Notes: generated by a model not told the origin, from the letters alone. 60,357 nucleotides of DNA from Bacteroides xylanisolvens XB1A (GCF_000210075.1 NC_021017.1:2284074-2344430), one strand, 5' to 3'; counted from the stretch's first letter, positions 33,970 through 43,524 are shown. A program made the numbers and translations.

Positions 33970-35568
33970 ATGAATAGAAAACTACTCCTATTATTAGCCT
34001 TATTATTATTTTCCTACGGATTGTCATCATGTTCGTCTGATGATAACAGTCCGTCCGAAGGCGAACAGACCGAGACACCGGAACTGTTTACCAAACGCTA
34101 TAATCCCGATCAAAGTTTTTACAGCAAAATATTAGGACAAGAAATCAAATATTCCGTATTACTGCCTCAAGAATATCTATCGGAAAGTACGGGTAAATAT
34201 GGAGTAGTTTTCCTTCTACATGGCTGGGGAGGGAACCAAAGTTCATGGGGACCTTCAGGTCTGAATATTCAAAGCATAGCTGATGCGCAAACCAGCAATG
34301 GTAGTATTCGCCCATTGATCTACATCATGCCGGAAGGTTTCAACTCTTATTTTTGTAACCGCTATGACGGAAAGTTCAACTATATGGATATGTTCATTAA
34401 TGAACTCGTACCCCTGATTGATAAGCGGTTCCGAACAACAACCAGTAAGACGGAAAGAGCTGTTGCCGGGTTCTCTATGGGAGGTTTCGGGGCATTAAGT
34501 ATAGCATCGCAACATCCTGAAACATTCTCGGTATCAATAGGATTAAGTCCCTCCCTAAATACAGATGAACAATACATCTCTTTGTCACAAGACGGTTGGA
34601 ATCTTCAATGGGGAAACAACTTCGGAGGAAGCGGCCAGACAGGAACAGGCAGGCTGACAAGCTATTATAAAAGCCAATGTCCGCTACACTTTTTCAAGGA
34701 TAAACCAAGTTCCACATTTCAAACAGTACGGTATTACATAGACTGCGGTGATGATGAAGAAAGACTATATGCAGGAAACGGTGAATTACATACTCTATTA
34801 CGGGACAAAAATATCAAGCACGAATATCGTGTACGGAACGGTGCCCACACTGACAGTTATTGGCGTGAATCCATGAAAGAGGCATTGCCTTTTATCGAAC
34901 GTTCATTCAAAGGAGAAAACTATCCGCAGGAAACTCTGAAAAAATTCACAGAGGAATTACATGCTACTAATAAAAACATAAAAGTAGGTAATTCCAATAT
35001 CGAACTATGGTTACCGGATGACTACAATTCCGAACTAACTTACAAAGTTCTTTATTACAGCAAAGGAGAAGGTAATGTTGATCTTACAACAAAGAAGGTA
35101 GCAGTGGCATTAGATTCTCTTATGCAAATCAAACGTATGATAATCGCAGGTTTTAATGTGAAAGAAATGATTCTAAATGGAACAAATTTTTCAGCTATTA
35201 CCGATGCTGTGGAAAAGACGGTTCATACGGAAAGCAATGCAGATTTCAGATTAGGATTAACATACGGTTCAGAAGCTAATTACTTATACAATCAGTCAAC
35301 AGGCAATGCCCCTGCTATCAACTTTTTCTTTGCAGAAGACGCGGATATTATCAACCTTTCTGCCGAGAATCGTGCCAAAATCTATTATTTGGACATAACA
35401 GACGAAGGCAGCAACTACAATAGCATCTTTACTCTGTTCAATGGATTGCGAGGTGCAGAAGCTCCGGTGCAATATCGTGTCAGAAACGGACTGGATAGTG
35501 AACAGTCCGCCCAAACAGGTATTTATTCAATGAGTTATTATATTGGTGAACAGTTAATAAAGAAATAA
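33970..35568 (+). CDS. two-domain esterase lipoprotein (esterase D-like), first copy
   Basis: A 532-residue lipoprotein (LSSC lipobox, Cys21, followed by SSDDNSPSEGE). The N-terminal alpha/beta hydrolase (about 45-310) belongs to the putative esterase family that includes feruloyl and acetyl esterases. VVFLLHGWGG forms the oxyanion region near 80, the nucleophile elbow is GFSMGGFGAL near 168, and the acid and His are likely DCGDDEE near 260 and NGAHTDSYW near 296. A second, related half (about 325-530, starting IELWLPDDYNSELTYKVLYYS) has no GxSxG and looks inactive. It starts 12 bp after the third ARH gene and ends 1 bp before the second esterase gene. It probably removes acyl esters before ribosyl cleavage; this is inferred. 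Confidence 0.9.
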   Translation: MNRKLLLLLALLLFSYGLSSCSSDDNSPSEGEQTETPELFTKRYNPDQSFYSKILGQEIKYSVLLPQEYLSESTGKYGVVFLLHGWGGNQSSWGPSGLNIQSIADAQTSNGSIRPLIYIMPEGFNSYFCNRYDGKFNYMDMFINELVPLIDKRFRTTTSKTERAVAGFSMGGFGALSIASQHPETFSVSIGLSPSLNTDEQYISLSQDGWNLQWGNNFGGSGQTGTGRLTSYYKSQCPLHFFKDKPSSTFQTVRYYIDCGDDEERLYAGNGELHTLLRDKNIKHEYRVRNGAHTDSYWRESMKEALPFIERSFKGENYPQETLKKFTEELHATNKNIKVGNSNIELWLPDDYNSELTYKVLYYSKGEGNVDLTTKKVAVALDSLMQIKRMIIAGFNVKEMILNGTNFSAITDAVEKTVHTESNADFRLGLTYGSEANYLYNQSTGNAPAINFFFAEDADIINLSAENRAKIYYLDITDEGSNYNSIFTLFNGLRGAEAPVQYRVRNGLDSEQSAQTGIYSMSYYIGEQLIKK

Positions 35569-35569
35569 T

Positions 35570-37090
35570 ATGAAGAAGATACTGTTATATATTATCCTAT
35601 TTCTATCAGGTATAGATGGAGCTTGGGCACTTCCCATAGAAAAAGAAGGGATGAGTATTTACAGTCCGTCCCTAAAGCAAGAAGTCTCCTACTCCATTAT
35701 CTTACCGGAAGGTTATGAACATTCAGAAACAGAATATCCAGTCTTATACATGTTTCATGGAATAGGAGGTGATTATACCAGTTGGCTCGAATACGGCAAC
35801 GTTGCCCGTGTAATGGATAAAATGATAAAAGAAGGAAAGATTCAACCTTTCATTATGGTTATTCCTGACGGTTACCTGTCTTATTACAGTGACACTTATG
35901 ATGGCAGTTCCCTTTATGAAACTTTCTTTATCAAAGAACTGGTTCCATATATAGATAACAACTATCGTACTCGCAAGGATATTAATGGACGCTCGATCAT
36001 TGGTTTCTCTATGGGAGGATTCGGAGCATTATCCGTTAGTTTGCGCAACCGCCACTTATTCGGCTCTGTCGTTGCGTTATCGCCATCCATCCGTACAGAA
36101 AAACAATACATGGAAGAAGGGCCACAAAAAGGATGGGACAATCAATGGGGACGGATTTTCGGAGGAGTGGGAAAGAATGGTAACCAGCGCCTAACCAGTT
36201 ACTATAAGCAACATTCACCCTACCACATTCTTTCCACCCTCCGCAATCCCGATTTAAAAGGATTTGGCATCATGCTGGATATTGGAGATAAAGAAGGTAC
36301 TCTTTGCGAAAGTAATGAAGAACTGCACCGATTATTACTGGAAAGACAAATACCTCATGAATGGGAAGTACGTTCAGGAGGACATGATTTCGCCTGCTGG
36401 AATACTGCACTGCCCAAAGCATTCAGATTCATAAACGAATATTTCAATGGGAAGCAGTCAGGAAATAGTGAGAGTAGTCTTCCGAATGAGACTCCGTTTA
36501 TCCAAACAGCCAATGCAACGGTCTATTATCCGGAACAGGCTCAAGGAAGCACAAGAAAATATCCTATTATCTATGTACAGGGAGAAATCAACGAACAACA
36601 GCAAAAGGTTCTCGTCAGTCAGTTTCATCAAATGGTAGATGAGAATAAAACATGGCCTGCTGTTCTTTGTTTCGTAAAAGCTAACACAGACCTGTCAGAA
36701 ACAATTTCTGATATAGAAAAGCAACTCTCCGGCATCAGAGGTTCCCAACGTATGCGGGCTTTAATCACTTTGGGAGATAATATTAAAGAAGGTATAGAAG
36801 CTATTCAGAGAGAAAATTTGTTTACCGGCATAGTCTGTGTAAATGCCATCGGCAACGAGAATGATGCTCAAAATTTTATAAAAGCAGTCAACTCTCACAA
36901 AAGATATCCCAGATGCTGGATGGAGATACTACCCAAATCAAAAGAATATGGTTTTAGTAGTAATATACATATCCTTTTGAAAGAATCGGACCTGGAACAT
37001 GAGTTCCGGTCAAGAAAATGTAAGGAAGCCAATGTTTTCACTTATTGGGAAGATTGGATACTATATTTAAATAACAGAATTCATGTTTAA
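35570..37090 (+). CDS. two-domain esterase (esterase D-like), second copy
   Basis: A 506-residue secreted paralogue of the preceding esterase (signal peptide to about residue 20, DGAWA; no lipobox, so periplasmic). N-terminal hydrolase: VLYMFHGIGGDYTSW near 59, nucleophile elbow GFSMGGFGALS near 143, DIGDKEGT near 237 and GGHDFACWNTALPKAF near 270. The C-terminal half (about 300-500) again resembles a hydrolase scaffold (VYYPEQAQGSTRKYPIIYVQG) without a nucleophile. The different export signals of the two copies suggest one acts at the surface and one in the periplasm. It lies 18 bp before the transporter gene. Confidence 0.9.
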   Translation: MKKILLYIILFLSGIDGAWALPIEKEGMSIYSPSLKQEVSYSIILPEGYEHSETEYPVLYMFHGIGGDYTSWLEYGNVARVMDKMIKEGKIQPFIMVIPDGYLSYYSDTYDGSSLYETFFIKELVPYIDNNYRTRKDINGRSIIGFSMGGFGALSVSLRNRHLFGSVVALSPSIRTEKQYMEEGPQKGWDNQWGRIFGGVGKNGNQRLTSYYKQHSPYHILSTLRNPDLKGFGIMLDIGDKEGTLCESNEELHRLLLERQIPHEWEVRSGGHDFACWNTALPKAFRFINEYFNGKQSGNSESSLPNETPFIQTANATVYYPEQAQGSTRKYPIIYVQGEINEQQQKVLVSQFHQMVDENKTWPAVLCFVKANTDLSETISDIEKQLSGIRGSQRMRALITLGDNIKEGIEAIQRENLFTGIVCVNAIGNENDAQNFIKAVNSHKRYPRCWMEILPKSKEYGFSSNIHILLKESDLEHEFRSRKCKEANVFTYWEDWILYLNNRIHV

Positions 37091-37108
37091 CAATTAAATA
37101 CTAATAGT

Positions 37109-38116
37109 ATGTTCACAGTAAACAGTTATTTATTGGCAGTTATATTCTGCATCGTAACCATGATTTGTTGGGGTTCCTGGGGTAATACCCAAAAACTAGT
37201 TTCCAAAAATTGGCGTTATGAACTTTTTTATTGGGATTATGTGATTGGAATGGTATTGTTCACCATCTTGCTAGGCTTCACTATGGGTAGTCATGGAGAT
37301 ACCGGACGTTCATTCCTGGAAGATCTGGGACAAGCATCAGGAGACAGCATTGGTTGGGTTATCTTGGGGGGCGTAATATTTAATGCTTCAAACATTCTTC
37401 TTTCAGCGTCTATTTCCTTGGCTGGTATGTCTGTAGCTTTTCCTTTAGGAGTTGGCATTGCATTGGTATTAGGGGTAATCGTCAATTATCTGGGAATTCC
37501 AACTGGTAATCCTTTGCTTTTATTTGGCGGTGTAGCTCTCATTGTTATTGCTATCATTTGCAATGGAGTGGCTTCCGGAAAAATGCAAAAGGGAGAAGAA
37601 AGCAGGAAAAACAACAAAAAGGGAATTATCATTGCATTAATTGCCGGTGTACTGATGTCTTTGTTCTACAGGTTCGTAGTGAAAGGTATGGACGTAGAAA
37701 ACTTCAATTCTCCTGCTATAGGAATGATGACTCCTTATTCTGCCATCTTTGTTTTTTCAATAGGCGTATTACTAAGCAATTTTGTTTTCAACACATTAGT
37801 AATGAAATATCCTTTTGTCGGAGAAAAAGTCAGCTACTCCGAATACTTTAAAGGAAACACGAAAACTCATATATGCGGAATGCTTGGTGGAGCGATATGG
37901 GGACTTGGTTCCGCGTTCAGCTATATCGCATCAGGAGAAGCTGGTCCGGCGGTATCTTATGCACTAGGACAAGGCGCACCACTTATTGCCGCTATTTGGG
38001 GAGTATTTATCTGGAAAGAATTTAAAGGTTCAACGAAATCTGTTAATCAACTACTGGCCTTGATGTTTATCTTCTTCCTGGTTGGTTTGGGAATGATAGT
38101 AGTTGCCGGAAACTAA
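37109..38116 (+). CDS. DMT-superfamily sugar permease, likely ribose transporter (RusT-like)
   Basis: A 335-residue inner-membrane protein with about ten hydrophobic segments (YLLAVIFCIVTMICWGSWGN at the N-terminus; AGMSVAFPLGVGIALVLGVIVNYLG near 104; LLALMFIFFLVGLGMIVVAGN at the end). It belongs to the drug/metabolite transporter superfamily near the RhaT, glucose/ribose-uptake and ureide permease branches. In rus loci of Bacteroides a permease at this place imports ribose (established knowledge of that system, homology here inferred). It would move free ribose or a nucleoside released in the periplasm to the ribokinase encoded at the start of the operon. Confidence 0.88.
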   Translation: MFTVNSYLLAVIFCIVTMICWGSWGNTQKLVSKNWRYELFYWDYVIGMVLFTILLGFTMGSHGDTGRSFLEDLGQASGDSIGWVILGGVIFNASNILLSASISLAGMSVAFPLGVGIALVLGVIVNYLGIPTGNPLLLFGGVALIVIAIICNGVASGKMQKGEESRKNNKKGIIIALIAGVLMSLFYRFVVKGMDVENFNSPAIGMMTPYSAIFVFSIGVLLSNFVFNTLVMKYPFVGEKVSYSEYFKGNTKTHICGMLGGAIWGLGSAFSYIASGEAGPAVSYALGQGAPLIAAIWGVFIWKEFKGSTKSVNQLLALMFIFFLVGLGMIVVAGN

Positions 38117-38139
38117 TTATTAACCTTAAATAGAACAAC

Positions 38140-39117
38140 ATGAAAAAGTATTTTTACTTATTAGCCATGCTGGCAGTAGTACTAGGTACGACTGCTTGCA
38201 GTGATGATGACAATCATCCCAGTACAAACATTCTGGATAAACCGGAAGTTACTGTTCCTGATGTAAAAGAGAGTTCTGCTGTTATTACATGGAAAGCCAT
38301 AGGAAACGCAACAGCTTATATTTATAGCTTGAACAACGGTAGTGAACAAAGTACTGACCAAAATACAATTCAACTGACAGGTTTAGAGCCGGAAAAAAGT
38401 TATACATTCAAAGTAAAAGCTCAAAAAACCGGATCAATCTATTTTGAAGATTCAGACTATGCAGAAATCACTTTTACAACAACCTCTGAAGTAACAGTTT
38501 ATCGAATAGCCACTTTTGCGGACGACTGGGATAAATGGTATTACGAATATAATGATAATGGTACTGTAAAACGTGTATACAGGTTATATGAAGGAGAATT
38601 GGATAGAGAATGGCTCTTTGCTTATGATGGAAATAATATCACAGTGACAGGTAAGAACGCATATAACATGACTTTAAATGACCAAGGTTATGTTGCAACT
38701 TTTGTAGATGGTTCCAACACTTACGAATATACTTATGATGAGAATGGCTACATGACCAAAGTTGAAAAGAATGGCAATATTGCATCTAACATCACCATAG
38801 AAAATGGAAATATTATGCAATGGACCAGATTTTCAGATGGAGTAGAGCAGTTTAAAGTTCAGACCTATTCTGCCGTGCCTAATGTGAGCGGAGCACATTG
38901 CATCTATGCGGAAAGCAGTGGAGCTAGTCGTTGGCTGGTTGAAACTGGTCTCTTTGGAAAAGCTTCGGCTAATTGCCATACGAGCAGTGGTTGGCAACAT
39001 TCATCCAGTACAGCTACTTACACATTCGAATATGACGAAAATAGTTGTATCAAAGAGGAAAGCAAAAACTATGACGGATATATAGAGAATTTCTATTATA
39101 CATATTTCTCCGAATAG
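38140..39117 (+). CDS. lipoprotein with fibronectin type III domain and YD-like repeats
   Basis: A 325-residue lipoprotein with lipobox TTAC (Cys20) and SDDDNHPST after it. A fibronectin type III domain at about 32-115 (PEVTVPDVKESSAVITWKAI; LTGLEPEKSYTFKVKAQ) precedes strand-rich repeats of the form YEYNDNGTVKRVY, YEYTYDENGYMTKVEKNG and YTFEYDENSCIKEE that resemble the YD/RHS or DUF4595-like repeats found in many Bacteroides lipoproteins. No catalytic motif. It is the last gene of the PUL-B operon, 23 bp after the permease. A surface-binding role is inferred from position. Confidence 0.85.
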   Translation: MKKYFYLLAMLAVVLGTTACSDDDNHPSTNILDKPEVTVPDVKESSAVITWKAIGNATAYIYSLNNGSEQSTDQNTIQLTGLEPEKSYTFKVKAQKTGSIYFEDSDYAEITFTTTSEVTVYRIATFADDWDKWYYEYNDNGTVKRVYRLYEGELDREWLFAYDGNNITVTGKNAYNMTLNDQGYVATFVDGSNTYEYTYDENGYMTKVEKNGNIASNITIENGNIMQWTRFSDGVEQFKVQTYSAVPNVSGAHCIYAESSGASRWLVETGLFGKASANCHTSSGWQHSSSTATYTFEYDENSCIKEESKNYDGYIENFYYTYFSE

Positions 39118-39139
39118 CACTTTATGAAATAACTAATTC

Positions 39140-39179
39140 ATGGAGGTGTGTCTAGAAGTCTGGCGCACCTCCATTTTTT
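39140..39179 (+). terminator. rho-independent terminator of PUL-B
   Basis: ATGGAGGTGTG (39140-39150) pairs with CGCACCTCCAT (39164-39174) with one G-U pair, followed by a run of six T. It sits 23 bp after the last PUL-B stop codon and also faces the end of the convergent gene at 39198. Confidence 0.9.
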
Positions 39180-39197
39180 ATAATATTATTAGAGACT

Positions 39198-41033
39198 TTA
39201 GACTGTTATATCCAGTAAAACCTCTCCCCTTACATTCAGCACCTTAATCCTCAATTCATCGTTCTTCTTCTCCAGAATCATCACCGTAGCACTGTCCATC
39301 TTATATCCTCCACCAATAATAACCGGATAATTATTACCCAGTTCCCCTTTCGGATGGTAAGCGTATTTATGAGTATGTGCGTTCAGGCTGATATTGAAAG
39401 GTGCTTTTTCTAATAATTTAGTCCAAAGATTCGCACAGAGATTCTTTTCATAATTACCGTAAAGCGGAATATGATGAATAAGGACACGTTTCTTTGCTTT
39501 CTTGAATTCTTTGGCAGACAGTTCTTTTTTCAGAAAATCAACCTGTTCATTACGCAATTGAGTAAAATCGTTCAAGCCATAATATACCCAATGGTCGTCC
39601 GGTTTATCTTCTCCACAATCCAACATGACGATACGGGTGTCTCCCCAGTTAAAAGAGGCATAAGTTTTATCTCCCACATAATCAAAATGATCACGCAAAC
39701 CGATAGAATAGGCATTGCGGATTTCATGATTGCCACGCATAAAGAAAGTCGGTATGCGATCGCCACACACTCCTTCGGTCAGTTCACTGATAAATGTGGT
39801 TGCCTGCTCGTGATCCACAGGATCATCCACACAGTCACCATTGAAAACAACAAAATCGTATTTAACATCCTGTATTTGTTTACATAGAGTACGGAAAGTA
39901 TTGGTATGTTGATGCAAATCATTAAAAACAATAGCGGTAAAAGACTCTGTATCAGCAACAGGAAGAGTAAATTCACTGAAGGTCGATTGTGCTGTATTTC
40001 CAAATACCTTTTTATATGCCTGATAAAGCAACATCTCTTGCGAACACACACGATAATAATATTTCTGTCCGGGCTGCAAGCCATCTATACGTATTTTATG
40101 CAGTTTGTTATTGCAGACCACCTGACCGTCAACAATCATACGCGCACGTTCCAGCCGGGTAGTATCTGTGCCATATTCCACCCAGCAATAAGAAGGAACG
40201 GTTGTTTCCCACATCACAGTAATGCCATTACCCACAGGATTCTGCAAATAAGGTTTAGTACGGAATATCTTGTCTGTCTTTTCAGCAGTACGCAATTCCA
40301 CAAGTATGGGACGATGGTCGGAAGCCATTGGCTCATTAACTACTCTCGCAGATATGACAGCAAATCCGGTAGCGTTTTGCTTTGACGCGGCAATATAATC
40401 AATGGTCTCTTTTGGATCGGGAGCAGGATAAGTATGCTTTTCCGGATTGGAGAGTATTTGAAAATCCTTTTGCAATTCTTTGATGAAATCGGATTCAGGT
40501 TCAGCATTCATATCCCCGGCTAGAAAAAGAGGCTTTTTATAGGAAGCAATCAATGACTTCACTATTTCCAAAGATTTCATACGGTCTTCTTCCGCTAATG
40601 ACAGATGAGTACAACAATAAATATAATCCTCAAATTCTGCCAGAATCAAGGTGCGGGCCTCTTCTCTACCAGGTAAAGGGATAGTTTGTAAACGTAGCGG
40701 AACTTGCTTTGTCAACAGTCCGATTCCATATTTACCTCCTTCAAACTCTATAGCAGGTGCAAAACAAGCATGCATTTGCGTACGTTCAGCTATCTCACCC
40801 AGCACATATTTCTGTCCGCTCCGACGGGTCATACTGTCTACCTCTTGTATAGCCACAACATCAGGAGAAGCATTATTTATCACATTGGCTACCCGTTGAA
40901 AACTACAAATATCATCCATGCCATTCGCATTTTTAATATTATAAGTCATCAGTCTCAATGTATGTTGAGCCTGTACTGGAAAAATAAATAGGATGACGGA
41001 AATGAGTAAAAAGATCTTTTTCATGTTCTTCAT
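39198..41033 (-). CDS. fused EEP-fold phosphodiesterase and metallophosphoesterase, secreted
   Basis: A 611-residue exported protein (signal peptide to about residue 22, FPVQAQ) joining two phosphoesterase folds. Residues 25-255 form an EEP domain: MTYNIKNAN, VAIQEVDSMTRR near 60, THLSLAEEDR near 140, AGDMNAEPES near 172, TIDYIAAS near 210 and ASDHRPILVEL near 240. A beta domain at about 258-360 (KPYLQNPVGNGITVMWETT; GLQPGQKYYYRV) resembles the N-terminal Ig domain of purple acid phosphatases. The C-terminal 365-611 is a calcineurin-like metallophosphoesterase: FNDLHQH, NGDCVDD, RGNHEIRN, IHHIPLYG and NAHTHKY. It could cut a diester and then the monoester in one protein. Monocistronic, with a -7-like box at 41086-41093 on the minus strand. 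Confidence 0.92.
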   Translation of the reverse strand: MKNMKKIFLLISVILFIFPVQAQHTLRLMTYNIKNANGMDDICSFQRVANVINNASPDVVAIQEVDSMTRRSGQKYVLGEIAERTQMHACFAPAIEFEGGKYGIGLLTKQVPLRLQTIPLPGREEARTLILAEFEDYIYCCTHLSLAEEDRMKSLEIVKSLIASYKKPLFLAGDMNAEPESDFIKELQKDFQILSNPEKHTYPAPDPKETIDYIAASKQNATGFAVISARVVNEPMASDHRPILVELRTAEKTDKIFRTKPYLQNPVGNGITVMWETTVPSYCWVEYGTDTTRLERARMIVDGQVVCNNKLHKIRIDGLQPGQKYYYRVCSQEMLLYQAYKKVFGNTAQSTFSEFTLPVADTESFTAIVFNDLHQHTNTFRTLCKQIQDVKYDFVVFNGDCVDDPVDHEQATTFISELTEGVCGDRIPTFFMRGNHEIRNAYSIGLRDHFDYVGDKTYASFNWGDTRIVMLDCGEDKPDDHWVYYGLNDFTQLRNEQVDFLKKELSAKEFKKAKKRVLIHHIPLYGNYEKNLCANLWTKLLEKAPFNISLNAHTHKYAYHPKGELGNNYPVIIGGGYKMDSATVMILEKKNDELRIKVLNVRGEVLLDITV

Positions 41034-41153
41034 TTTTGGGGGTTATGTTAAGTTCCCCCAAAGGTAAGAAAAAAATAAAAAGCCACAAAGATATGGATTC
41101 ATACCTTTGCGCCTCTTATTGTCTTGTTTGTGTGTCTTTCATATCTGAATATA

Positions 41154-42704
41154 TCAGATAATCCCTCTCACTCTATCGTCAAATGCAGAAAGCGCAGCTT
41201 TCGCTCCTTCGCCCATAGAGATAATGATTTGCTTATAAGGAACCGTAGAAACATCTCCAGCTGCATAGATACCCGTCACATTCGTACGGCAATGTGCATC
41301 AATCATGATTTCGCCCGAACGGTTGGTTTCCACTATGTCGCGGAATACACTGCTATTCGCAGAAAGCCCGATCTGTACAAATACACCATCCAACTCAACC
41401 AAACGTTCTTCTTCCGTTTTACGATCTTTGATGCGTAGGGCAGTCAGTTTATCACCATTTCCTATCACTTCCGTAGTCTGTGAACTTACAAACACTTCCA
41501 CGTTCGGCAATGATTTAAGTCGATCTTGAAGTACACTGTCTGCTTTCAACTCATCCATAAATTCAAAAACAGTGACTTTGGAGCAGATACCAGCCAAGTC
41601 AATCGCTGCCTCAATGCCGGAATTTCCTCCACCTACTACTGCTACATGCTTTCCCTTATAAAACGGCCCATCACAATGAGGGCAGAAAGCAACACCACGA
41701 CCGATATACTCCGCTTCTCCCGGAACATTCAGTTTACGCCAGCTTGCACCAGTTGCAATAATCAGTGCCGGAGCCAGGAATTTCTCCCCAACAGAGGTAG
41801 TGATCTGCTTTTGTTTTCCAACCACTTCTACTTTTTCTACTTTACGATGCTCCAGCAAATCCACCGGATAACGCAACAAGTGAGTTTTCAGATTATCGGC
41901 AAGTTCATTTCCTGTCGTTTCCGGAACAGAGATTAAATTCTCAATACCTACCGTTTCTTTCACCTGTCCGCCAATACGCTCGGCCACAATAGCTACACGG
42001 AGTCCTTTACGGGCAGAATAAATAGCTGCCGATACTCCTGCAGGTCCTCCACCGGCTACAATCACATCATATTCTTTCACCTCTGCATTCGCTTTGGTTT
42101 CGTCAATACCATATTGATCTTCCAACTTGGCAAGCAATTCGCCAAATTCACCACGGCCTACATGAAGCAATTTTCCATCTGCAAAGACAGAAGGTACTCC
42201 TTGTATTTTCAGTGCATCTACTTCGTCCTGATAAAGCGCGCCGTCTACCATTTCATGAGTAATAGCAGGATTCAAAGTGACCATTGCATTCAGAGCCTGC
42301 ACTACGTCAGGACAGTTCGTACAAATCAACGAAACATAAGTGGTCAGATGTATCGGACCTTTCAGTGCTTTCACACGGTTGCAAACAGCCTCATCAGGAA
42401 AGTTCTTTCCTTTGCCGTCCAGATTCAGGATAGCCAAAAGCAATGACGTGAACTCATGTCCGTTAGGAATACCCCGGAATGTGATTCCGGTACGATCACT
42501 ATTCTTTAATAAAGTAAACTTCAATGCTTCTCCCTCATTCACCGAGCAAGTGATATGATCGGAACAATCCGCTACATCTCCCAGCAACTCCAATAATTCT
42601 GTTTTGTTTTCGTGGCTGGATGATACGGATATATCAAAAGTAAAGTTTGCCTCCAGCCCAGCAAAAATACCCTTTAGTTGTTCTTTTAATGCAGATTCTA
42701 ACAT
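41154..42704 (-). CDS. ahpF: alkyl hydroperoxide reductase subunit F
   Basis: A 516-residue flavoprotein disulfide reductase. The N-terminal tandem thioredoxin-like domain (1-195) has the redox pair CTNC near residue 131. FAD and NAD(P) domains follow, with [21 protein letters not shown] near 210, the second redox pair CPHC near 340, [17 protein letters not shown] near 355 and [19 protein letters not shown] near 475. It passes electrons from NADH to AhpC. It lies downstream of ahpC, separated by 85 bp that hold a hairpin which may lower its expression relative to ahpC. Family, length and neighbour all agree. Confidence 0.97.
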   Translation of the reverse strand: MLESALKEQLKGIFAGLEANFTFDISVSSSHENKTELLELLGDVADCSDHITCSVNEGEALKFTLLKNSDRTGITFRGIPNGHEFTSLLLAILNLDGKGKNFPDEAVCNRVKALKGPIHLTTYVSLICTNCPDVVQALNAMVTLNPAITHEMVDGALYQDEVDALKIQGVPSVFADGKLLHVGRGEFGELLAKLEDQYGIDETKANAEVKEYDVIVAGGGPAGVSAAIYSARKGLRVAIVAERIGGQVKETVGIENLISVPETTGNELADNLKTHLLRYPVDLLEHRKVEKVEVVGKQKQITTSVGEKFLAPALIIATGASWRKLNVPGEAEYIGRGVAFCPHCDGPFYKGKHVAVVGGGNSGIEAAIDLAGICSKVTVFEFMDELKADSVLQDRLKSLPNVEVFVSSQTTEVIGNGDKLTALRIKDRKTEEERLVELDGVFVQIGLSANSSVFRDIVETNRSGEIMIDAHCRTNVTGIYAAGDVSTVPYKQIIISMGEGAKAALSAFDDRVRGII

Positions 42705-42734
42705 ATCTTTTTCCTTTCATTTTTTTTAAAAGAA

Positions 42735-42763
42735 AGGCCGGCAGCGTCTCTCGTTACCGGCCT
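42735..42763 (-). terminator. hairpin between ahpC and ahpF (attenuator)
   Basis: AGGCCGG..GCG (42735-42746) pairs with CGTTACCGGCCT (42752-42763). Read on the minus strand the stem is followed by TTTCTTTT, so it can act as a partial terminator after ahpC that reduces readthrough into ahpF. Confidence 0.7.
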
Positions 42764-42789
42764 CCCATAATCACCATTATCAAGATCTA

Positions 42790-43356
42790 TCAAATCTTAC
42801 CTACCAGGTCAATGCTTGGTTTCAGGGTAGACTCACCCTTCTTCCATTTAGCCGGGCAAACTTCTCCGTCATGGCTGGCTACAAACTGTGCAGCTTCCAC
42901 CTTACGAAGCAATTCACTTGCATCACGGCCAATATTGTTATCATTCAGTTCCACCACTTTAATCTTTCCTTCCGGATTGACAACGAATGTACCGCGATAA
43001 GCCATACCCTCTTCTTCGATATATACACCCAGTGCACGGCTCAAAGCGCCAGTCGGGTCTGCCAACATCGGATATTGAATCTTGCGAATACTTTCAGAAG
43101 CATCATGCCAAGCTTTGTGCACGAAATGAGAGTCAGTACTTACCGAATAGATCTCTACACCCATCGCCTTGAACTGATCGTACTTTTCAGCCATATCCAC
43201 CAATTCAGTAGGACATACGAAAGTAAAGTCAGCAGGATAGAAGAAAAGAATCGCCCATTTACCTTTCAGGTCATTGTTGGTTACAGTCTTGAAAGCTCCG
43301 TTGTGAAAAGCCTGAACGCTGAATTCAGGAAGTTGAGAATTTAAAATTGGTTCCAT
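42790..43356 (-). CDS. ahpC: alkyl hydroperoxide reductase subunit C (peroxiredoxin)
   Basis: A 188-residue typical 2-Cys peroxiredoxin. The peroxidatic cysteine lies in DFTFVCPTELVD (near residue 49) and the resolving cysteine in HDGEVCPAKWKKG (near 167). The start MEPILNSQLPEFSVQAF is canonical. It reduces hydrogen peroxide, organic peroxides and peroxynitrite and is recycled by AhpF, encoded next. A strong Bacteroides-type promoter and a perfect inverted repeat lie upstream at 43400-43467. Confidence 0.98.
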   Translation of the reverse strand: MEPILNSQLPEFSVQAFHNGAFKTVTNNDLKGKWAILFFYPADFTFVCPTELVDMAEKYDQFKAMGVEIYSVSTDSHFVHKAWHDASESIRKIQYPMLADPTGALSRALGVYIEEEGMAYRGTFVVNPEGKIKVVELNDNNIGRDASELLRKVEAAQFVASHDGEVCPAKWKKGESTLKPSIDLVGKI

Positions 43357-43399
43357 AATCTTTATTGCTTTTATTGTTATTAATTGATTTGACTTATAA

Positions 43400-43467
43400 C
43401 ATCAGAAACAACGTTTTGTTTTTTGTTTCTGATGCAAAGATAAAGGCAGAAACCCCGCCTTTGCAAA
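43400..43467 (-). promoter_or_regulatory. ahpC promoter with perfect inverted repeat at the transcript start
   Basis: On the minus strand TTTG (43467-43464) and TATCTTTG (43442-43435) with a 21-bp spacer match the Bacteroides -33/-7 promoter. Immediately downstream TGTTTCTGATG and its complement form a perfect 11-bp inverted repeat (43400-43410 and 43424-43434). It could be a binding site for a peroxide regulator or a 5' stem-loop of the mRNA. Confidence 0.7.
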
Positions 43468-43524
43468 AAAAGCCCAATCGAATATTTCTATGCGGTGATA
43501 GATGAAATTAATAAAAGCATTTTA

